Below, piece after piece: positions 52,406-61,064 of a stretch of 64,000 bases of DNA (position 1 is the first letter of the stretch; the number at the start of each line of letters is the position of its first letter). A program made the translations under genes and the position numbers. The DNA comes from Rhodoferax koreense (GTDB taxonomy: Bacteria > Pseudomonadota > Gammaproteobacteria > Burkholderiales > Burkholderiaceae_C), in assembly GCF_001955695.1 (NCBI RefSeq), contig NZ_CP019236.1:3968001-4032000 (forward strand). Direction: 5' to 3'. The notes beneath the pieces were generated by a model. That model was not told the origin of the DNA. It worked only from the letters and a program-made list of their open reading frames with translations, and did no database searches.

Positions 52406-52907
52406 AAATGGCATATGGAGCAACCGTGCCAACCAGAGCAGCCTTCCCAGCATTTGCAGCGGCTGGGAATGCGGCCTGCAACGCAGAGGCAGTCGCGAAA
52501 ACACCAACGCTCCCGCCCCCTTCCACCCAGGATGAGCCATTGCTCGTGTAAACCGTATATGGCGCGGCCGCGCCGACCAACCCCGTTTTGCCTGCATTGA
52601 CAGCGGGCGGAAACGCGGCCTGCAGCGCCGCCAGCGTGGAATAGGTGCCAACCACGCCGCCGGTGCCGACCGCTGGCGGCGCGAAAAGCAGCGTGGTGTT
52701 GTTACGGCGACCGAACAACAGATCGCCCGCGCTGATGGTCTCCCCGACGGGAGGCACAACGACAGGCGGCGTCGCAAGGACGACGTCACCAACCTGCACC
52801 AGGCGGTTCCAGTAGGGCGTGGCATCGACCTCGCGCCCAGCGGGCGACAGGAAGCCGCCGCGATCGACGTCCGGCACGTTCACGCCGTTCTTAGGGGTGA
52901 CAAACAT
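52362..52907 (-). CDS. DUF2635-fibre fusion with tandem 45-residue repeats
   Basis: A 181-residue protein. The N-terminus (VNVPDVDRGGFLSPAGREVD) is a paralogue of the DUF2635 protein at 48721. It is followed by a Pro/Val-rich spacer and two tandem repeats of about 45 residues (LAALQAAFPPAVNAGKTGLV and SALQAAFPAAANAGKAALVG). The frame stops in a G-rich stretch, while the +1 frame goes straight into the SGNH fibre part. It looks like the baseplate-attachment half of that fibre. Confidence 0.7.
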   Translation of the reverse strand: MFVTPKNGVNVPDVDRGGFLSPAGREVDATPYWNRLVQVGDVVLATPPVVVPPVGETISAGDLLFGRRNNTTLLFAPPAVGTGGVVGTYSTLAALQAAFPPAVNAGKTGLVGAAAPYTVYTSNGSSWVEGGGSVGVFATASALQAAFPAAANAGKAALVGTVAPYAIYDSNGVSWAVRGSG

Positions 52908-52916
52908 GGGTAACTC

Positions 52917-53498
52917 CTACAGGTTCAAATTGCTGATGTCGGACTCAAACTCGATGCGGCCGTCAGGGCCAGCCGGCGCCAGGCTCTTGTCGACGATGGG
53001 GTCGATGACGTCTGTCTTGACGTGAACGGTGTTCAAGGCGGGGAGGCCCTCCAGCATCGTTTCTTCCCAGCCGTCTGAGGGGCCGATCTGCATGTCGGCC
53101 GCGAAGTCGAACTGGTACCAGAGCTGCGCACGATCCATCTGCAACAGCGTGCCGCCGTCGTAGTACACGCCGTTGTGCCCCAGGGTGGGGCGCCAGCCGA
53201 GCAGCGCCCGCCAGACCGCTGCACGCACGGTGTGCAGGGTGATGACCGCCGCCTGTCCGCGCTCATCGACGGCGTTGTCGATACACACGATGACGGCGAA
53301 GCTCTCCGCCAGATCCTGCCGCACGGCGTTGAGAGACTTCGGCCGCTCCGGGCTGTCTTCCAACGGGATGACCCAGGCGGCCGGCATCGGGAAGGCGGTC
53401 TTTTCGGAGAGCGCCTTGAATTCGGCCGCTCCCGCCACGCGCTGCGCGAAGACTGGTGCATAGGTGCGCATCTGGGCGATGACAAGTTCGATGTCCAT
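52917..53498 (-). CDS. Mu gp37-like tail completion protein
   Basis: A 193-residue protein similar to phage gp37/tail terminator proteins (MDIELVIAQMRTYAPVFAQR; RAQLWYQFDFAADMQIG). It lies between the neck protein and the accessory fibre genes. Probable role: closing the tail tube at the head-proximal end. Confidence 0.65.
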   Translation of the reverse strand: MDIELVIAQMRTYAPVFAQRVAGAAEFKALSEKTAFPMPAAWVIPLEDSPERPKSLNAVRQDLAESFAVIVCIDNAVDERGQAAVITLHTVRAAVWRALLGWRPTLGHNGVYYDGGTLLQMDRAQLWYQFDFAADMQIGPSDGWEETMLEGLPALNTVHVKTDVIDPIVDKSLAPAGPDGRIEFESDISNLNL

Positions 53499-53505
53499 AA
53501 GGTGC

Positions 53506-53922
53506 TCACCGTGGTTTCAATGCGCCCTGCAGCGCGGAACGGATCGCGCTCTGCGCGGCCGCGCGGCGCGTGTCGAGGGCGGACTCCATGTAGTTGCCCC
53601 GCTTCTCGAAGTTGCGCTTGGTCGATCCGTAGAAGAGAAAGGCCGGATAGAACTTCTTCATTTCATTGGTCTTGTACGGCGCCACCTTGGCCCAGAAGCC
53701 GCCGCTGGCGACCTTGACCTTGATGGAGCGCATCAGCGCGCCGGTCTGCCGGCCTGGCATCTCGCCGGGAACCGACACCGCGCGACGCGACAGCAGCCGC
53801 CGAGCCTGCTTACGAATCTGCGCGCCTTCCTGGCGCAGCGTGCGCTTGATCGGCTTCTTGTCGAAGTCGATCCGCGTGTGGCCTGCGAAGCTGACGGAAA
53901 CGTGAACGCCGGCATTGCTCAT
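53506..53922 (-). CDS. Neck/tail-completion protein (HK97 gp10-like)
   Basis: A 138-residue basic protein. The pattern IRKQARRLLSRRAV, GRQTGALMRSIKVKV and GNYMESALDTRRA resembles HK97 gp10-type neck proteins. It follows the head-tail joining protein with a four-base overlap. Confidence 0.7.
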   Translation of the reverse strand: MSNAGVHVSVSFAGHTRIDFDKKPIKRTLRQEGAQIRKQARRLLSRRAVSVPGEMPGRQTGALMRSIKVKVASGGFWAKVAPYKTNEMKKFYPAFLFYGSTKRNFEKRGNYMESALDTRRAAAQSAIRSALQGALKPR

Positions 53923-54272
53923 GGTGCGATCGCGCCCAGTTCTTCGAGGTCCATCAGCACGAAATGCTTGCGGCCGTTGATGTCGGTGACGCGGCGCACG
54001 CGGTAGCGCAGGCCGTCGTGCTCGACGACATGTTTGCCGGTGATCGCCCGTTCGTTGATGGTGCTGGTGCGCCAGCAGGCGAGGCGGTGCGTCGTCCCTG
54101 CCTCAATCTGCTGCGTGCCGTAGAACAAGGCGGTGCCGGCCGGCTCGATGCGGGCCCAAGCATCCTGGCCGACGTCAAAGACCTGATCCACGGCGAAGCC
54201 GGTGGACGGCGCGTCATGCCACAGCCTGAGCTTGACCAGGCGGTCGAGCTCGCCGATGTCGGGGGCCTTCAC
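53919..54272 (-). CDS. Head-tail joining protein
   Basis: A 117-residue protein beginning at GTG 54272, overlapping the preceding stop (GTGA). The pattern ELDRLVKLRLW, FDVGQDAWARIEP and HVVEHDGLRYRVRRVTDING is the phage head-tail joining (HK97 gp9-like stopper) family. Confidence 0.85.
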   Translation of the reverse strand: MKAPDIGELDRLVKLRLWHDAPSTGFAVDQVFDVGQDAWARIEPAGTALFYGTQQIEAGTTHRLACWRTSTINERAITGKHVVEHDGLRYRVRRVTDINGRKHFVLMDLEELGAIAP

Positions 54273-54766
54273 AGCGGCAGCCTTTCGCGGTACATCCACA
54301 TGAGGCCGTTGAAGGTCTCGTTTTTGTAGAGCTGCGTTTCGCTCTGCGCCTGCGGGTTGCGCACCAGGTCGGCGATGAGCAGGAGCATGGCGGCCTTGAC
54401 CGTGGCTGGTAGTGTGGCCGCCGTCCAGCCGCAGGTGATGGTGACCACCACCGGGGCCGCAGCCGCCAGCGTGAGCCGACGGCCGACCAGCGACGGCAAG
54501 GGCGAGACGTCGGCGCCCGCCGCGCTGACCGAGAGCAGCGAGGTGACGTCGCAGGGAAGTTCGACGCTGCCGCACCAGGTGGGGTAGGTGAACTCCACGG
54601 TCTGCTCCCCGATCGGCAGGCCGATCTCGCGCTGCGCGTAGTCGCGCGCGGCCGCGATCGCATCTGCGACGTCAGGATCGCGGTCGCTGCCAGTGATCTT
54701 GCACTGGAGCTTGGCGCGGGCCAGGTCGATGACTTGCTCGGGCGGGGTGATGATCTTGGTGTACAT
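54269..54766 (-). CDS. Head-tail connector (HK97 gp6-like)
   Basis: A 165-residue connector from ATG 54766. The pattern PPEQVIDLARAKLQCKI, AIAAARDYAQREIGLPIG and KAAMLLLIADLVRNPQAQ is typical of gp6-like adaptors that bind the portal ring. Confidence 0.85.
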   Translation of the reverse strand: MYTKIITPPEQVIDLARAKLQCKITGSDRDPDVADAIAAARDYAQREIGLPIGEQTVEFTYPTWCGSVELPCDVTSLLSVSAAGADVSPLPSLVGRRLTLAAAAPVVVTITCGWTAATLPATVKAAMLLLIADLVRNPQAQSETQLYKNETFNGLMWMYRERLPL

Positions 54767-54841
54767 GGTGGTTGCGGCTTGTGAAAGCACACGGGCGGTG
54801 CGCTTTCACAAGGACTCGCGGGGCGAGCCTTGCAGGGGCCG

Positions 54842-55183
54842 TTAGGCAGGCGGTTTGTTTTGCGGCAAGGTGAGCGCGTAGGCGACGGCCTCTTTGCTGT
54901 TGTCGGCCAGGCTGTCGGCCTTGGCCTGCTTCAGCGTGGCGGCGTCCAGCTCGACGACGTCGTTGGCGTTGCCGAGTGCGCTATCGACCAGCAGACGCGC
55001 CTTGGTCAGCTTGGTTGCGGCCTTCGCGTCGGCGGCGTCGTCGAGCTTGGCGACCTGGTCGCTCACCATGCGGTCGGCGATGTCATCGTCCATTTCGAAC
55101 TTTTCTGCTTCGGCATAGGCGGGCTGGTTGGGAAAGTAGGCTGCGGCGGCAATGGCGGCAAGGGCGATCAGTTTCTTGGACAT
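54842..55183 (-). CDS. Hypothetical prophage protein with signal-like N-terminus
   Basis: A 113-residue protein with a strong GGAGAT site before ATG 55183. Residues 1-24 look like a signal peptide (MSKKLIALAAIAAAAY, then QPAYA). The rest is acidic and helical without motifs. It sits between the capsid terminator and the connector gene. It could be exported or a head decoration; I cannot assign it. Confidence 0.6.
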   Translation of the reverse strand: MSKKLIALAAIAAAAYFPNQPAYAEAEKFEMDDDIADRMVSDQVAKLDDAADAKAATKLTKARLLVDSALGNANDVVELDAATLKQAKADSLADNSKEAVAYALTLPQNKPPA

Positions 55184-55212
55184 GGGGATCTCCGGAGAAG
55201 GGGATGAGAAAA

Positions 55213-55234
55213 GCCGTGCAGACGTCTGCACGGC
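55213..55234 (-). terminator. Capsid terminator built around the 16-bp palindrome, copy 2
   Basis: A 22-bp perfect palindrome whose core is GTGCAGACGTCTGCAC (55216-55231). On the minus strand it is followed by TTTTCTC and lies 20 bp after the capsid stop, so it can act as a Rho-independent terminator. Confidence 0.65.
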
Positions 55235-55254
55235 CTGAAAGCTGATCGCAGGGA

Positions 55255-56484
55255 TCAGGAAGCCGGGTGCTGGTACAGCTTGACGGCGCCGGTGTCCATC
55301 AGGTTGCCGCCAGCACGGCTGAACGCCAGGAAGCCGACCTGCCCCTTCTTGGCGTATGCGCTGTCGTCGAACCGGTACATCGTCACGTTCATCGCATCGC
55401 GCACCGTGTACTGGCTGAGGTTGCCGAATGCGATCGACTTGGCATTGGCCGCCGGGGTCGGCATGTCGTTGTTGATCTTCACCGGATAGCCCAGCAGCAG
55501 GTCGGGGCGCTTGGCCGTCATACCTTCGTCGTAGCTCGGCGTCCAGATCGGGCGGCCGGCCGTGTCCTTGATCTTCCGCACCGCGCGGCGCATGGTTTGG
55601 GAGAACATGAACCACGGCGCTGCGCCTGGCAGATCGTCGTCCCCGGATTCTTCATCGAGGTAGGCGACATCGAGCGAGTCCATGAGGTCCACGAGATCGT
55701 CGTAGATCACCGTGGACACCTGGCCCGCAGCGCCGACGCGGCCGACCGACGCGGCGGTGACCATGCCCCAGGGCTCACCCGTGCCCGTGCCAGTGGTGTA
55801 CTTCTTGTTCTGGTGGCGGCCAATGCGGCTGCGCAGCCGACCGTTCACCAGGCTGATGACGTCGATGCCGCTGTCTTGCAGCAGTTCGATCGGAATCGTG
55901 ACGACCTTGGAGCTGAACTTGAACACGTTCAGCGAACGGGTGCCGAAGCTCACGTCCTGGTCGGAGGCGCCGGCATTCTGCGCCACGATTTCACCTTCCT
56001 CGGCGGTGCCGTCCGTGGTGGGGTAGGACAGATCCTCACCGGCGGCCGTGGTGATCTGGGTGGCGACCCGGCGCATGGCGCCGTAGCTCTTGAGCGCTTC
56101 GATCAAGGTTTTTGCCACCGTGGTCTGCACGGTGTAGCCGCCTTCGGAACCGGTCGTGGTGCTCATGGTGTTGCGCACCTTGGCCGCGTCTTCCTGGCTC
56201 ATCTGGCGGTCGCTCTTGCGCAGGAAGATTTCGTAGCCTTCCATCTGCGCATCTTGCGGGCCGTCCTTCTTCGTCGGCAGGTGGCGAAATTCCTTCTCCG
56301 CTTCCATGTCGAGGACGCGCTGCGAGGCCTCGATCTGCGACTGGACGCGTTCGGCCTCGTCCATCACGCTGTCGAACTTCTCTTTTTCTTCCTTCGTCCA
56401 GGTCTTGCTGCCGGCCTCGGCGATCTGGTTCTTGGCGTCTTTGTTCAGAGCGGAGAGACGCTCCCGGAGTGCTTGGATGCTCAT
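55255..56484 (-). CDS. Major capsid protein, HK97 fold
   Basis: A 409-residue capsid subunit. The N-terminal delta-domain (about 1-75) is a coiled-coil scaffold (LRERLSALNKDAKNQIAEAG), followed by the HK97-like core (TTTGSEGGYTVQTTVAKTL; GEPWGMVTAASVGRVGAAG; LLLGYPVKINNDMP). The ClpP-type protease just upstream probably removes the delta-domain. Terminator hairpins flank the gene on both sides. Confidence 0.95.
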   Translation of the reverse strand: MSIQALRERLSALNKDAKNQIAEAGSKTWTKEEKEKFDSVMDEAERVQSQIEASQRVLDMEAEKEFRHLPTKKDGPQDAQMEGYEIFLRKSDRQMSQEDAAKVRNTMSTTTGSEGGYTVQTTVAKTLIEALKSYGAMRRVATQITTAAGEDLSYPTTDGTAEEGEIVAQNAGASDQDVSFGTRSLNVFKFSSKVVTIPIELLQDSGIDVISLVNGRLRSRIGRHQNKKYTTGTGTGEPWGMVTAASVGRVGAAGQVSTVIYDDLVDLMDSLDVAYLDEESGDDDLPGAAPWFMFSQTMRRAVRKIKDTAGRPIWTPSYDEGMTAKRPDLLLGYPVKINNDMPTPAANAKSIAFGNLSQYTVRDAMNVTMYRFDDSAYAKKGQVGFLAFSRAGGNLMDTGAVKLYQHPAS

Positions 56485-56518
56485 GGCGGTTTCCTATAAA
56501 AAAGTTGAGCTAAAAAAA

Positions 56519-56538
56519 AGCCACCCGGGTGGGTGGCT
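56519..56538 (-). terminator. Terminator-like hairpin between protease and capsid genes
   Basis: On the minus strand AGCCACC pairs with GGTGGCT and is followed by eight T residues. It lies in the 73-bp space between the protease stop (56558) and the capsid start (56484). Confidence 0.65.
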
Positions 56539-56557
56539 GTTCGCTGATGCGGAAGCG

Positions 56558-57322
56558 TCAGGCGATCTGGAGGAGCCTTAGCCGGCGCTCGGCGTGGGCG
56601 CGGAAGGCTGCGTAGTCGGGTTCCGGTTCGGGATCTGGCTTCGGCGGCGGCGCCTCCAGCAGGGCCTTGGGCGTCCTGTCGAAGGCTGTCAGGTTCCACT
56701 TGCGCGAGCTGGCGTTGTTGGCGCCGTCGCCCGCCTTGTCGGGCAGCGTGGCAAGCCGGTTAGCGAAGCCGTGTTCGATGCTCTCGTCGGCACTGAACCA
56801 GGTCTCTGCATCCATCCAGTCGGCGAGCTGCTTCACGTCGAGACCGGTACGGCGCGCATAGTCGGCAACGATCGCCGCGTCGACCTTGTCCAGCAACTCG
56901 GCGTTTTTGCGCATCTCGTGCTTGTTGCCCATGGCAAACGTCCAGCCGTTGTGGATCATGTAGAAACCGCCCTCGGCAATCTCGATCTCGTCGGCCGCAT
57001 CGGCAATGGTGGTCGCGGCACTGGCGGCCAGGCCGTCGATGTGCGCGATGGTTTTCCCCCTGAATTGCTGGATGGCCGTGCGGATGGCGCGGCCCTCGAA
57101 CACGTCGCCGCCCGGGCTGTTGATGCGCAGGTGCAGCGTGGTGGAGGGATCGAGGGCCGCGATCGCGGGCGCCACCTGCGCGGCCGAGACGCCCCACCAC
57201 GCATCGATCACATCGTAGATGTAGAGCGTGGCGTCGGTGGAGTCCTCGGCGCGCACCAGATTGAGCGGTTGCCGCTCGTTGCCCGCGTTGTCGCGCATGA
57301 GCTGCAGGTATTTACGGTTCAT
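56558..57322 (-). CDS. Head maturation protease, ClpP type
   Basis: A 254-residue serine protease of the ClpP/S14 phage prohead family. Catalytic Ser101 is in GLAASAAT and His124 in YMIHNGW; INSPGGDVFEG is the conserved oxyanion-side loop. The C-terminal tail is Pro-rich. It overlaps the portal gene by 11 bases, as in HK97-type head modules. Confidence 0.93.
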   Translation of the reverse strand: MNRKYLQLMRDNAGNERQPLNLVRAEDSTDATLYIYDVIDAWWGVSAAQVAPAIAALDPSTTLHLRINSPGGDVFEGRAIRTAIQQFRGKTIAHIDGLAASAATTIADAADEIEIAEGGFYMIHNGWTFAMGNKHEMRKNAELLDKVDAAIVADYARRTGLDVKQLADWMDAETWFSADESIEHGFANRLATLPDKAGDGANNASSRKWNLTAFDRTPKALLEAPPPKPDPEPEPDYAAFRAHAERRLRLLQIA

Positions 57323-58652
57323 TCTTGGGGTCCTCGGGTTTTGCGCTGACGGGCTTGTTCGGTGGGAAATAGATCTTTGCGGAGTCGCCGCCCATGGGCT
57401 TCAGGTTCTTCTTCTTGCGGATCTCGTCGATGGCCATCCAGCCAGGACCTGAACCCGGCCCGCCGGCTGCCGCGCGGTAGTACTTGGCCTGGCCGTCGCT
57501 GTCGCTTTCCAGCATGGCGTCACGGTCGAACCGGAGGAAGTATTTCGCCGTGCGAAACAGCTTCCGATTCAACTCCTGCTCGATGCGCTGCAGGTGTGTT
57601 TCCAGCGTGTACTGCACGAAGCCGCGGTTCATCGATTCGATGCCGCTGCCCCAGCTGGTGCTGGCGCTGGTCTCGCCGATCATGTGCGGCGGCACGCCGA
57701 ACGCGCGGGCGATGTCGATGACACCGAACTTGCGTGCTTCCAGCAGCTGGGAGTCTTCGGCCGACACGCTCAGGTTCGTGGCCTTGATACCTTCGGTCAG
57801 GATGAGTGGCAGCCGATGCGCATTGGCGATGCCGCTGTAACGTGCGGCGAAAGCATTTCGTGTCTGCTCCTGCAGCGTGTCACTCATCTTGCCGGAAGTC
57901 TCAAGCACGATGGACGGGTGCGCACCGCCAGCGAAGAACTTCCCGCTGTATTCGTCCATGGCCATGGCACCGCCCGCCGCATTGCGCGCAGCCCACTGGA
58001 TGACGCTCATGCCGCGCAACCCATTGAAGCCGAAGCCGGGGAAGTGCAGCATGTCGTCCTGGTCGCAGCCCCAGGTGCGCACGTCGCTGATGGAGTAGTT
58101 CAGGCGATCGCTGTCGTCGGTGGTGACTCGCCTCGGGGAGACACCATCCCAAGGCAGTGGGACCATTTCCTTGACGTCGCCGATGCGGTTGCGCCGGAGG
58201 TAGACGAACCCGTCACCGCGCAGCAGCATGCCACACAGCGACTGCTCCCAGCTGCTGGCTGCGGTGAAACGAGCGCAGGGCTGCTCATTGAGCAGCCACC
58301 ACAGCGGTGGGTTGTCCACCAGCTCGCGTTCGCCCTCACGCCGCTCGTACTGCTGCAGGGGAAGCGATGCCACCGCGCCAGCAATCCGCTGCACGCACGC
58401 GAAGACGGCCGACACGCGCATGGCCGAATCCGGCGTCACGTGCAGGCCGGATGCCGCTGGGGTCACATGGAAGAACTCCATCATGCCAACGCGATCGCTG
58501 CTCATGACGGTGCCCTGCCCGTCGGTGCTGTCGTTGCGCACGGTCAAGCCGGCGCGCGCCGCCTCCTGCTCGGCCCGCCAGGCGGTGAGGATGCGGGAGC
58601 CGGCCGCCTGGTTGCGACCTGGGCCCGCGCCCTGGTTTGCGATGGCGTTCAT
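57312..58652 (-). CDS. Portal protein, HK97 family
   Basis: A 446-residue dodecameric portal subunit. Family blocks include VSAVFACVQRIAGAVASLPL, LLNEQPCARFTAASSWEQSL and DIARAFGVPPHMIGETSAST. Its start overlaps the stop of terminase large subunit by four bases. Confidence 0.95.
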   Translation of the reverse strand: MNAIANQGAGPGRNQAAGSRILTAWRAEQEAARAGLTVRNDSTDGQGTVMSSDRVGMMEFFHVTPAASGLHVTPDSAMRVSAVFACVQRIAGAVASLPLQQYERREGERELVDNPPLWWLLNEQPCARFTAASSWEQSLCGMLLRGDGFVYLRRNRIGDVKEMVPLPWDGVSPRRVTTDDSDRLNYSISDVRTWGCDQDDMLHFPGFGFNGLRGMSVIQWAARNAAGGAMAMDEYSGKFFAGGAHPSIVLETSGKMSDTLQEQTRNAFAARYSGIANAHRLPLILTEGIKATNLSVSAEDSQLLEARKFGVIDIARAFGVPPHMIGETSASTSWGSGIESMNRGFVQYTLETHLQRIEQELNRKLFRTAKYFLRFDRDAMLESDSDGQAKYYRAAAGGPGSGPGWMAIDEIRKKKNLKPMGGDSAKIYFPPNKPVSAKPEDPKNEP

Positions 58653-60349
58653 AGTTGCACGAATCCTTGGTTAATACTATCGTCCTGCGCGAGCAACAGT
58701 GCACGGCCTAGGGCGATCAAGATGGCGATGGCGCCGTCGATCTTGTCTTCGTCGCGGTCCTTGGTCGGGCTGCGCAGCTCATTGAACTTGCTGACGCGCA
58801 CGACCAGGTTGCTGACCATCCACGAAAGCAGCGGGTTGCCGTCGTGTTCTAGAAGGCCGCCGAGCACCAGGTTTTCAACCTGCAACAGCGCCTGCGTGAA
58901 GAAGAGCGAGCGCTGCTGAATTTCGACCATGGGCAGACCTTCCTCGACCAACTTGCCGGCGAAGTACATCGCCAACGCTGGGTCGAAGCCGATCTCCGCC
59001 ATCTCGTGCATCCTGCAGTCGGCCCGCATGTCCTCGGCGATGACATCGAAGTCGGTCAGGTTACCTTCGCAGACCTTGACCCATCCCTCTTCGACCCAGC
59101 CTGGCAGGTGGGCATTCGAGCTCTCTTCGACCGCGTGGGCGTTGTAATACAGCTCGACGAAAACGCACCACTTCGGCCCGCGTTGAAAAGCCTTTGCCTT
59201 GGCAGCGAAGTCGCTCTTTTGCGCCAGGTCAAGCCCGCCGTAGCCCTTCTGTCCCGCGAACTCTTCTTCCTTCAGGTCGGGGTTTTCACACGCATTCCAC
59301 TTCTCCATGTCCATCCACGCGCTGCCGGCATTGGTCCACACGTTCAAGTGCTTCGTCATGAAGTTGCCGCGCGCGCTCGGCGTGGACTTCGCCCGGTTGC
59401 ACGCCGACTCCAGCTTGTCCAGCTTGGCACTGATGCCGATGTTCGGATTGGCCTTGCGCCAGACCTTCGGATCGGTCCAGTCGTCGCCCTTGTCGATCGT
59501 GAAGATGACGCCGAACCATGTTTCGTCGGTAGTGATCTGCTGGAGCACCTTGATGGTGATGCCCCGCAACTCGTAGCAGATACCGTTCATGTCCTTACCG
59601 GCGGTCGTGATGGCGCTGATCAGCGGCTGCGACCGCGAGCCGTCGGCGGACTCGATCACGTCCCACAGGTCGCGCTTCTTGTGCGCATGCACCTCATCGA
59701 CCACGGCGCCGTGAACATTCAGGCCGTCCTGAGTCGAGGCTTCCGACGCCAGGATTTGAAAGCTGCTGGCGCTTTCGGGCGCCGTGATGTCGTAGCGCCC
59801 CACGGTGCAGCCGAAACGCTGGCGGAATTCTTCGTCGCGGAGCACCATCTCCCGCGCCGGGTCGAACACTTCGCGCGCCTGTTTGGCGGTGGTGGCCGCG
59901 CTGTACACGTGCGCTCCAGGCTCTTCATCGGCAAAGCACAGGTAGAGCTTACGACCCGCGACGCGGGTGCTTTTCGCGTTTTTCCGGGCGATCTCTTCGT
60001 ACGACCGCCGAAACCTGCGCAGGCCGGTGACCACGTGCACCCATCCGAACAGGTTGTACTCGATGAAGATCTGCCAGTCTTCGAGCCGGATCTTCGCGTA
60101 GCTCAACACGCCGTCGGTGTAGATCGGCTTGGCCCACTCGCCCTTGATGTGGCTGAGCAGTTCGATGAACTGGCAGATCCGCTCGCCCTTCGCGTCATTC
60201 AGGACGTAGGGAAACTCCGGCGTCCCCTGCCTGGCGAGATCCCGGAAAAAGCGCTTGCACATCAGGACCTCATACAGGCCCGCACCTTCAACGCCATCGA
60301 CGACGCGGCGCGCGTACGCATGCGCGCGCTCTGCGTAGCCCAGGCTCAC
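58649..60349 (-). CDS. terL: Terminase large subunit
   Basis: DNA-packaging motor of 566 residues starting at GTG 60349. The ATPase part has a Walker A-like RKNAKST and Walker B VVDEVH. The nuclease part has an acidic pattern GGLDLAQKSDF and a later FDVIAEDMRAD. It belongs to the HK97/phage terminase_1 family. Its start overlaps the small subunit stop. Confidence 0.94.
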   Translation of the reverse strand: MSLGYAERAHAYARRVVDGVEGAGLYEVLMCKRFFRDLARQGTPEFPYVLNDAKGERICQFIELLSHIKGEWAKPIYTDGVLSYAKIRLEDWQIFIEYNLFGWVHVVTGLRRFRRSYEEIARKNAKSTRVAGRKLYLCFADEEPGAHVYSAATTAKQAREVFDPAREMVLRDEEFRQRFGCTVGRYDITAPESASSFQILASEASTQDGLNVHGAVVDEVHAHKKRDLWDVIESADGSRSQPLISAITTAGKDMNGICYELRGITIKVLQQITTDETWFGVIFTIDKGDDWTDPKVWRKANPNIGISAKLDKLESACNRAKSTPSARGNFMTKHLNVWTNAGSAWMDMEKWNACENPDLKEEEFAGQKGYGGLDLAQKSDFAAKAKAFQRGPKWCVFVELYYNAHAVEESSNAHLPGWVEEGWVKVCEGNLTDFDVIAEDMRADCRMHEMAEIGFDPALAMYFAGKLVEEGLPMVEIQQRSLFFTQALLQVENLVLGGLLEHDGNPLLSWMVSNLVVRVSKFNELRSPTKDRDEDKIDGAIAILIALGRALLLAQDDSINQGFVQL

Positions 60350-60903
60350 CGGAATTCAGCGAAGCCTTTCGGCTTCCGGTTCGGATCGGCCGGCGCGGGC
60401 TCACCAGGCTCATTGTTTTCAAACAGTTTGAGCTGCGCGCGGATGGCCGTGGTGACGTTGGCCTGCTCGGCCGGGCTCAGTCCAAACTTGGCGAGCAGCT
60501 GGTACATCATTTGCCGCTCGCTTTTCAGAATCTGGTAACGAGGGTGTTGCACGGGCATGCCGCCCGGCGTGATGGTTTCGAATGCTTCCGCCGGGTCTTT
60601 GCCCTGCGAGCGCAGCAGGGCCTGGCGGGCGCGCAGCGAATGGCGAAGTTCCTTCACATCGGCGACCGACTCGCAAAGGTCTTCGAACAGGTCGCTGTAG
60701 ACGACCGACATCAGGTTGTAGCGAAGCAGTTCAGGGCCGAGGCGTTTCCACACCTTGCGGGCGCCGGGCCCGAGCCCCTTCGGTACCGAGGGCATGCCGA
60801 CCTCGGGCCGGAATGTCTCGCCCAGGTTCAGGGCGCGATGGCCGCGATTGCCTTCCAGGGCCTTCAGCGCGGACGGCTTCGCAGACGGGCCGGGCTTCGC
60901 CAT
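60346..60903 (-). CDS. terS: Terminase small subunit, P27 family
   Basis: A 185-residue DNA-recognition subunit. The start (MAKPGPSAKPSALKALEGNRGHRALN) split around LEGNRGHRALN and the middle (VWKRLGPELLRYNLMSVVY) are typical of P27-type small terminases. It precedes terL with a four-base overlap. Confidence 0.9.
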   Translation of the reverse strand: MAKPGPSAKPSALKALEGNRGHRALNLGETFRPEVGMPSVPKGLGPGARKVWKRLGPELLRYNLMSVVYSDLFEDLCESVADVKELRHSLRARQALLRSQGKDPAEAFETITPGGMPVQHPRYQILKSERQMMYQLLAKFGLSPAEQANVTTAIRAQLKLFENNEPGEPAPADPNRKPKGFAEFR

Positions 60904-61064
60904 GATGAATTCGTTCCTTTTGAATGTTGCTGTGCAGACGTCTGCACTCCCCCCCTCCCCCCTAACCTGCGCGCGTAAAAAAATGGGGGGGCGATCAGTT
61001 TCCGGTCGAGGCGCCCAGACTTTCGACCTCCCCCCGGGTTCGGCAATGCACCGAGGTGGTGCGC
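60904..61064. other. Possible cos/packaging region between HNH and terminase genes
   Basis: 161 bp without a gene. It holds the third copy of GTGCAGACGTCTGCAC (60932-60947), a long C-run (60949-60962) and a facing G-run (60984-60991). In HK97-like phages the cos site lies near the terminase and HNH genes, so this is the most likely packaging site. Confidence 0.35.
60932..60947. repeat. 16-bp palindrome GTGCAGACGTCTGCAC, copy 3
   Basis: Identical to the copies at 48747-48762 and 55216-55231. It lies just upstream of the terminase small subunit start. Confidence 0.85.
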
